Positions 60,849 to 64,000 of a DNA stretch of 64,000 nt are shown one piece after another (position 1 is the first letter of the stretch; every line of letters begins with the position of its first letter). The notes under the pieces are model-generated. The model was not told the origin of the DNA. It made no database searches and was given only the letters and a program-made list of their open reading frames with translations. The stretch comes from an uncultured Dokdonia sp. (GTDB lineage: Bacteria > Bacteroidota > Bacteroidia > Flavobacteriales > Flavobacteriaceae). The stretch is taken from the NCBI RefSeq assembly GCF_947496725.1, contig NZ_CANMDS010000003.1, positions 434,001 to 498,000 of the forward strand, given 5' to 3'. Position numbers and translations under genes: made by a program.

Positions 60849-61550
60849 GTGGAAGGAGTATTATTAGACTGTGCTGTTGTAGATGATTCTAGCCTACAAC
60901 GACTAGCAATCGTAAAGATGATAAATGATCATCCTAATTTACGACTGGTAGCTGAATATAACAATGCCATCGAAACTAAAAATGGTCTCTTAGACACTAA
61001 GGTAGATCTTATATTTTTAGATATTGAGATGCCTATACTCTCTGGGTTTGACCTACTAGATGACCTTATACACAAACCACAAATTATATTTGTAACTGGC
61101 AAAACAAAGTATGCGTATAAGGCATTTAACTATAATGCCATAGATTACCTACGCAAACCACTTACTAAGGATCGTTTTACAAACGCTGTTTATAAAGCTA
61201 TAAGCCTTCACAAACTAAAAACCGAAGGTGCTGTAGAAGATGACGATTACATATTTGTAAAAAGTAATCTCAAAAAGAAAAAGGTGATGCTTAACGAGCT
61301 TAAGTATATTACTGCTCTTGGAGATTATGTAAAGCTTGTAACTGTGCACGACCCTATAGTAGTACTTGCTACGATGAAGTCTTTTGTAGCGCAATTACCT
61401 CCAGAACGTTTTATGCGTATACACAAGTCTTATATTATAAATATAGACAAGGTAGATAAGTACAACAGTAGAAATATTGAAATAGATGGTGAAAAAATAC
61501 CACTATCTAGACATAAAAAATCTGAGCTTATAGATGCGCTCTCTGCTTAA
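60849..61550 (+). CDS. LytTR-family response regulator (GTG start)
   Basis: A 233-aa two-domain regulator. The receiver domain has the acidic pair at VVDDSS, phosphoacceptor Asp58 in LIFLDIEMPILSGF, and the conserved Lys in YLRKPLTK. The LytTR DNA-binding domain has KYITALGDYVKLVTVHDPIV and RFMRIHKSYIINIDKVD. The start is a GTG. No sensor kinase is adjacent. The terminator at 61567 closes the gene. Confidence 0.92.
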   Translation: MEGVLLDCAVVDDSSLQRLAIVKMINDHPNLRLVAEYNNAIETKNGLLDTKVDLIFLDIEMPILSGFDLLDDLIHKPQIIFVTGKTKYAYKAFNYNAIDYLRKPLTKDRFTNAVYKAISLHKLKTEGAVEDDDYIFVKSNLKKKKVMLNELKYITALGDYVKLVTVHDPIVVLATMKSFVAQLPPERFMRIHKSYIINIDKVDKYNSRNIEIDGEKIPLSRHKKSELIDALSA

Positions 61551-61566
61551 AAGTAGATTTTAATAT

Positions 61567-61597
61567 AAAAAAACCACTCATTGAGTGGTTTTTTTAT
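61567..61597. terminator. Bidirectional terminator between LytTR regulator and priA
   Basis: AAAAACCACT and AGTGGTTTTT arms around CATTG, with A and T runs. It serves both convergent genes. Confidence 0.9.
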
Positions 61598-61599
61598 GC

Positions 61600-64000
61600 T
61601 TAATAGCAATCTACATCTACTACTAATCGAACACTACGATACTGAGCAATAGCATTAAAACTTGTTACTACTCTACCTATGGTTTTTTTGGTTTCGAGTA
61701 AATTTTGTCTTCTACTTATTTTAATAAGGATATTACGCCTGTAGAGGTTTCTTATTCTTGCTATAGATGGTGTTTCTGGACCTAGTACTGCCTCTGCACC
61801 TAGAGTTTGTCGCAATGCCTTAGATAACCAAATACTAGACTCATCTATTTTTTGATAATCTCTATGTTTTAATGTAATGCGTATCAACCTATGAAAAGGT
61901 GGATACTTAAAGTTGCGACGCTCTTCTAATTGCTCTTTATACATCTCTTCAAATTTATTTGAAGAAACCTGCTGTAAGATTTGATGATAAGGATTATAAG
62001 TCTGCACAAGCACCTTACCTTGCTTTTCGGTACGCCCTGCCCTACCTGATACCTGAGCAATTAATTGATAGCTACGCTCGTGTGCTCTAAAGTCTGGGAA
62101 GTTGAGCATACTATCTGCATTCATAATTCCTACTAAGGTTACGTTTCTAAAGTCTAACCCTTTGGTAAGCATTTGCGTGCCTACTAAAATATCTATCTGC
62201 TCTTGCTCAAAAGCTGTTATAAGTTTCTCAAAACCATACTTACCTCTTGTGGTGTCTGAGTCCATACGAGCGATATTGTTATCTGGATACAACTCCTTGA
62301 GCTCTGCTTCTATTTGTTCTGTACCAAATCCCTTAGTTGTGAGATCTGTGCCACCACAGGCCATACACTTTTGCTGTAGGGCAATATTATAACCACAATA
62401 ATGACAACGAAGTTGTGATCTATACTTATGATAGGTAAGACTCACATCACAATTAGGACATTGCGGAGCGTGCCCGCAAGTATTACACTCTAATATAGGA
62501 GAAAAACCACGCCTGTTTTGGAATAAAATAACCTGCTCACCAAGCGCAAGTGCATCTGTAATTGCTCGTAATAATGTATCAGAAAAGTGCCCTGTCATCT
62601 CCCTTTTACGAGACTTTTCTTTTATGTCTACAAGGTTAATTTCTGGCATTAAAATATTACCGTGACGCTGTTTTAAAGAGACATAACCATACTTTCCGCT
62701 CTGGGCATTATAAACGGTCTCGATAGATGGTGTTGCAGAACCTAATAAGACTTTGGCTTTAAAAAACGCCCCTAGCACAATAGCACAGTCGCGAGCGTGA
62801 TACCTTGGCGCGGGATCATATTGCTTAAAGCTACTCTCGTGCTCTTCATCTACTACAATAAGTTTTAAATCTCTAAACGGTAGTAGTAATGCGCTTCTAG
62901 CCCCAATAACGATTTGGGCCTTATCCATTTTTTTAAGGACATTATTCCATACTTCTACACGCTCATTTACAGAATACTTAGAATGAAATATAGCTACTCT
63001 TTCTCCAAAATAAGTTTGCAGCCTGCTTATTAACTGTGTAGTAAGAGCAATCTCCGGCAGGAGGTATAGAATTTGATCTCCAGTTGAGAGCATTTCTTCA
63101 ATGAGCTGAACATAGATTTCTGTCTTACCAGAGGCAGTTACACCGTGTAATAATGTAACGTCTTTTGTTTCAAAATGTGTTTTAATCTCAGACAGTGCTG
63201 TTGCTTGATAGGTGTTGAGAGTCTTCGTCTCAAAAACTTCTCCCTCAAACCCCACTCTATCTTGGCGTTTTTGATATGTTTGAAAAACTCCCTTATCTAC
63301 CAGCGCGTTGAGCTGACTAGCGGTTGCTCCAGATGCTTTTTGCAACTCTTGTGAAGATATGGGTTTATTAGTTTTCGCTTTAAGCGAAAAAAAAGTGAGC
63401 ACCATCTCTCTTTGTTTTGGTGCGCGAGATAATTCTTCTAGAATAACAGGCAAAGCCTCCTCACTGTCATACTCTGAGGCTATTGTAATAAACTTTACAA
63501 GCTTAGGGACATACTGCTCGTAAATCTCTTCTTGCATTTCTAAAACCCCTTGATCTATGAGGCGCTGTATAGAAGGTAGTATTTTCTTTTTATCAAGAAT
63601 ATCCATCACTTCGTGCACTTTAAGCTCTGAGCGATGTTGTAATGCTTCATAAATTAAAAACTCATCATCTTGAAGCTCTTCATCATTAATTACAAGACCA
63701 TCAGACTTGAGCCTTATAACGGTCTCACTCTCTAGTAAAAATGCTTTGGGTAATGCTGCTCGCATCACTTCCCCCTCGGTACACATATAATAATTTGCTA
63801 TCCAAGACCAGAATGTGAGCTGCTGCTCTGTGACTATAGGATCTTCATCCAAAATTTGCTGAATTTCCTTTGCCTCATAAATTGTAGGAGCATTAGTGTG
63901 CTTATTTTTTACGATTGAGGCGTACACTTTCTTTTTCCCGAACGGAACTGCAACACGCATTCCTTTCTGAATGTAATTATATTCTGCCTCTGAGACGAGA
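61600..64000 (-). CDS. priA: Primosomal protein N' (PriA helicase), N-terminus cut by window
   Basis: PriA restarts stalled replication forks by loading the primosome. The frame is open through base 64000, and the codons before the internal ATG read EAEYNYIQKG, the usual lead-in to MRVAVPFGKKKVY. The true start lies outside the window. The motifs are Walker A HGVTASGKTE, DEEH box VVDEEHESSFKQ, GSATPSIET and ARMDSDTTRG. The zinc region has paired cysteines in CNTCGHAPQCPNCD and CHYCGYN...CMACGG, eight in all. Helicase motifs V and VI are GTQMLTKGLDF and AGRAGRTEKQG. Confidence 0.95.
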   Translation of the reverse strand, partial: LVSEAEYNYIQKGMRVAVPFGKKKVYASIVKNKHTNAPTIYEAKEIQQILDEDPIVTEQQLTFWSWIANYYMCTEGEVMRAALPKAFLLESETVIRLKSDGLVINDEELQDDEFLIYEALQHRSELKVHEVMDILDKKKILPSIQRLIDQGVLEMQEEIYEQYVPKLVKFITIASEYDSEEALPVILEELSRAPKQREMVLTFFSLKAKTNKPISSQELQKASGATASQLNALVDKGVFQTYQKRQDRVGFEGEVFETKTLNTYQATALSEIKTHFETKDVTLLHGVTASGKTEIYVQLIEEMLSTGDQILYLLPEIALTTQLISRLQTYFGERVAIFHSKYSVNERVEVWNNVLKKMDKAQIVIGARSALLLPFRDLKLIVVDEEHESSFKQYDPAPRYHARDCAIVLGAFFKAKVLLGSATPSIETVYNAQSGKYGYVSLKQRHGNILMPEINLVDIKEKSRKREMTGHFSDTLLRAITDALALGEQVILFQNRRGFSPILECNTCGHAPQCPNCDVSLTYHKYRSQLRCHYCGYNIALQQKCMACGGTDLTTKGFGTEQIEAELKELYPDNNIARMDSDTTRGKYGFEKLITAFEQEQIDILVGTQMLTKGLDFRNVTLVGIMNADSMLNFPDFRAHERSYQLIAQVSGRAGRTEKQGKVLVQTYNPYHQILQQVSSNKFEEMYKEQLEERRNFKYPPFHRLIRITLKHRDYQKIDESSIWLSKALRQTLGAEAVLGPETPSIARIRNLYRRNILIKISRRQNLLETKKTIGRVVTSFNAIAQYRSVRLVVDVDCY

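Noticed and set aside
63373-63391. Inverted repeat TTTTCGCTT/AAGCGAAAA inside priA
   Set aside because: AT-rich arms of 9 bases within a coding region, not related to the dispersed palindrome; no other copy seen.
1-64000. tRNA, rRNA, CRISPR, insertion sequence or prophage genes
   Set aside because: Looked for by eye on both strands (T-loop motifs, regular spacers, transposase or integrase motifs); nothing convincing was found.

Overview
The window is a stretch of chromosome from a marine Flavobacteriaceae-like bacterium (Bacteroidota). The evidence is low GC, TAnnTTTG-type -7 promoter boxes, a SusC/SusD pair, type IX secretion C-terminal sorting domains, a BlaI/M56 pair with a TonB-plug-like tail, and YtxJ, BatA and TIGR02757 family proteins. 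A very frequent palindrome with core CGCTTTCGCGAAAGCG makes me think of a Dokdonia-like genus; that genus call is recall and inference, not proof. No tRNA, rRNA, CRISPR array, insertion sequence or prophage was seen. Two genes run off the ends: clpC at the left and priA at the right.

Layout. 1-9.9 kb: clpC, two tandem STAS/SpoIIAA-like paralogs, hutH, folE, a CBM9/beta-barrel outer-membrane protein, a LolD-type ABC ATPase and a TIGR02757 protein. 10-24.5 kb: a GAF histidine kinase, BatA, a dihydroorotase homolog that has lost its metal ligands, an esterase, an MBL hydrolase, Bcp, a cysteine-free endonuclease III, an ECF-like sigma factor with a 50-aa conserved neighbour, and uvrA. 24.5-36 kb: an export and uptake locus that looks built for peptides or acyl-amino acids. 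It holds a beta-propeller protein, a T9SS cargo protein, a CBM9 lipoprotein, an M28 peptidase, and a SusC/SusD pair flanked on both sides by paralogous M20D amidohydrolases. 36-40.7 kb: a BlaI/M56 sensor pair with a visible operator-promoter, several tiny genes and ytxJ. 40.6-43.4 kb: clpB behind a 38-codon ORF that overlaps its start.

43.4-47.4 kb is the most unusual part. Three unrelated genes (a DUF1963-like protein, a small membrane protein and an APC permease) are separated by related intergenic repeats of about 130-260 bp. The repeats contain a hairpin with compensatory base changes and end just before the next start codon, so the region looks like an integrase-less gene-cassette array. 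47.4-51.7 kb: a PAS histidine kinase, a membrane LytTR regulator, a DinB-like protein, a TlpA-like thioredoxin and hemolysin III. 51.8-64 kb: an Oar-like TonB-dependent receptor, a large T9SS-secreted protein, a DEAD-box helicase, a DUF6495 protein, the rpsF-rpsR-rplI operon, a LytTR response regulator and priA.

The second large signal is the palindrome TACGCTTTCGCGAAAGCGTA. Ten perfect 16-bp cores and about eight to ten degenerate copies are spread over 60 kb, both between and inside genes. All three of its reading frames are open (AFAKA, LSRK, FRES). In both M20D amidohydrolases it encodes the signal-peptidase site itself (AFAKA before Q). It behaves like a longer counterpart of the cyanobacterial HIP1 element.
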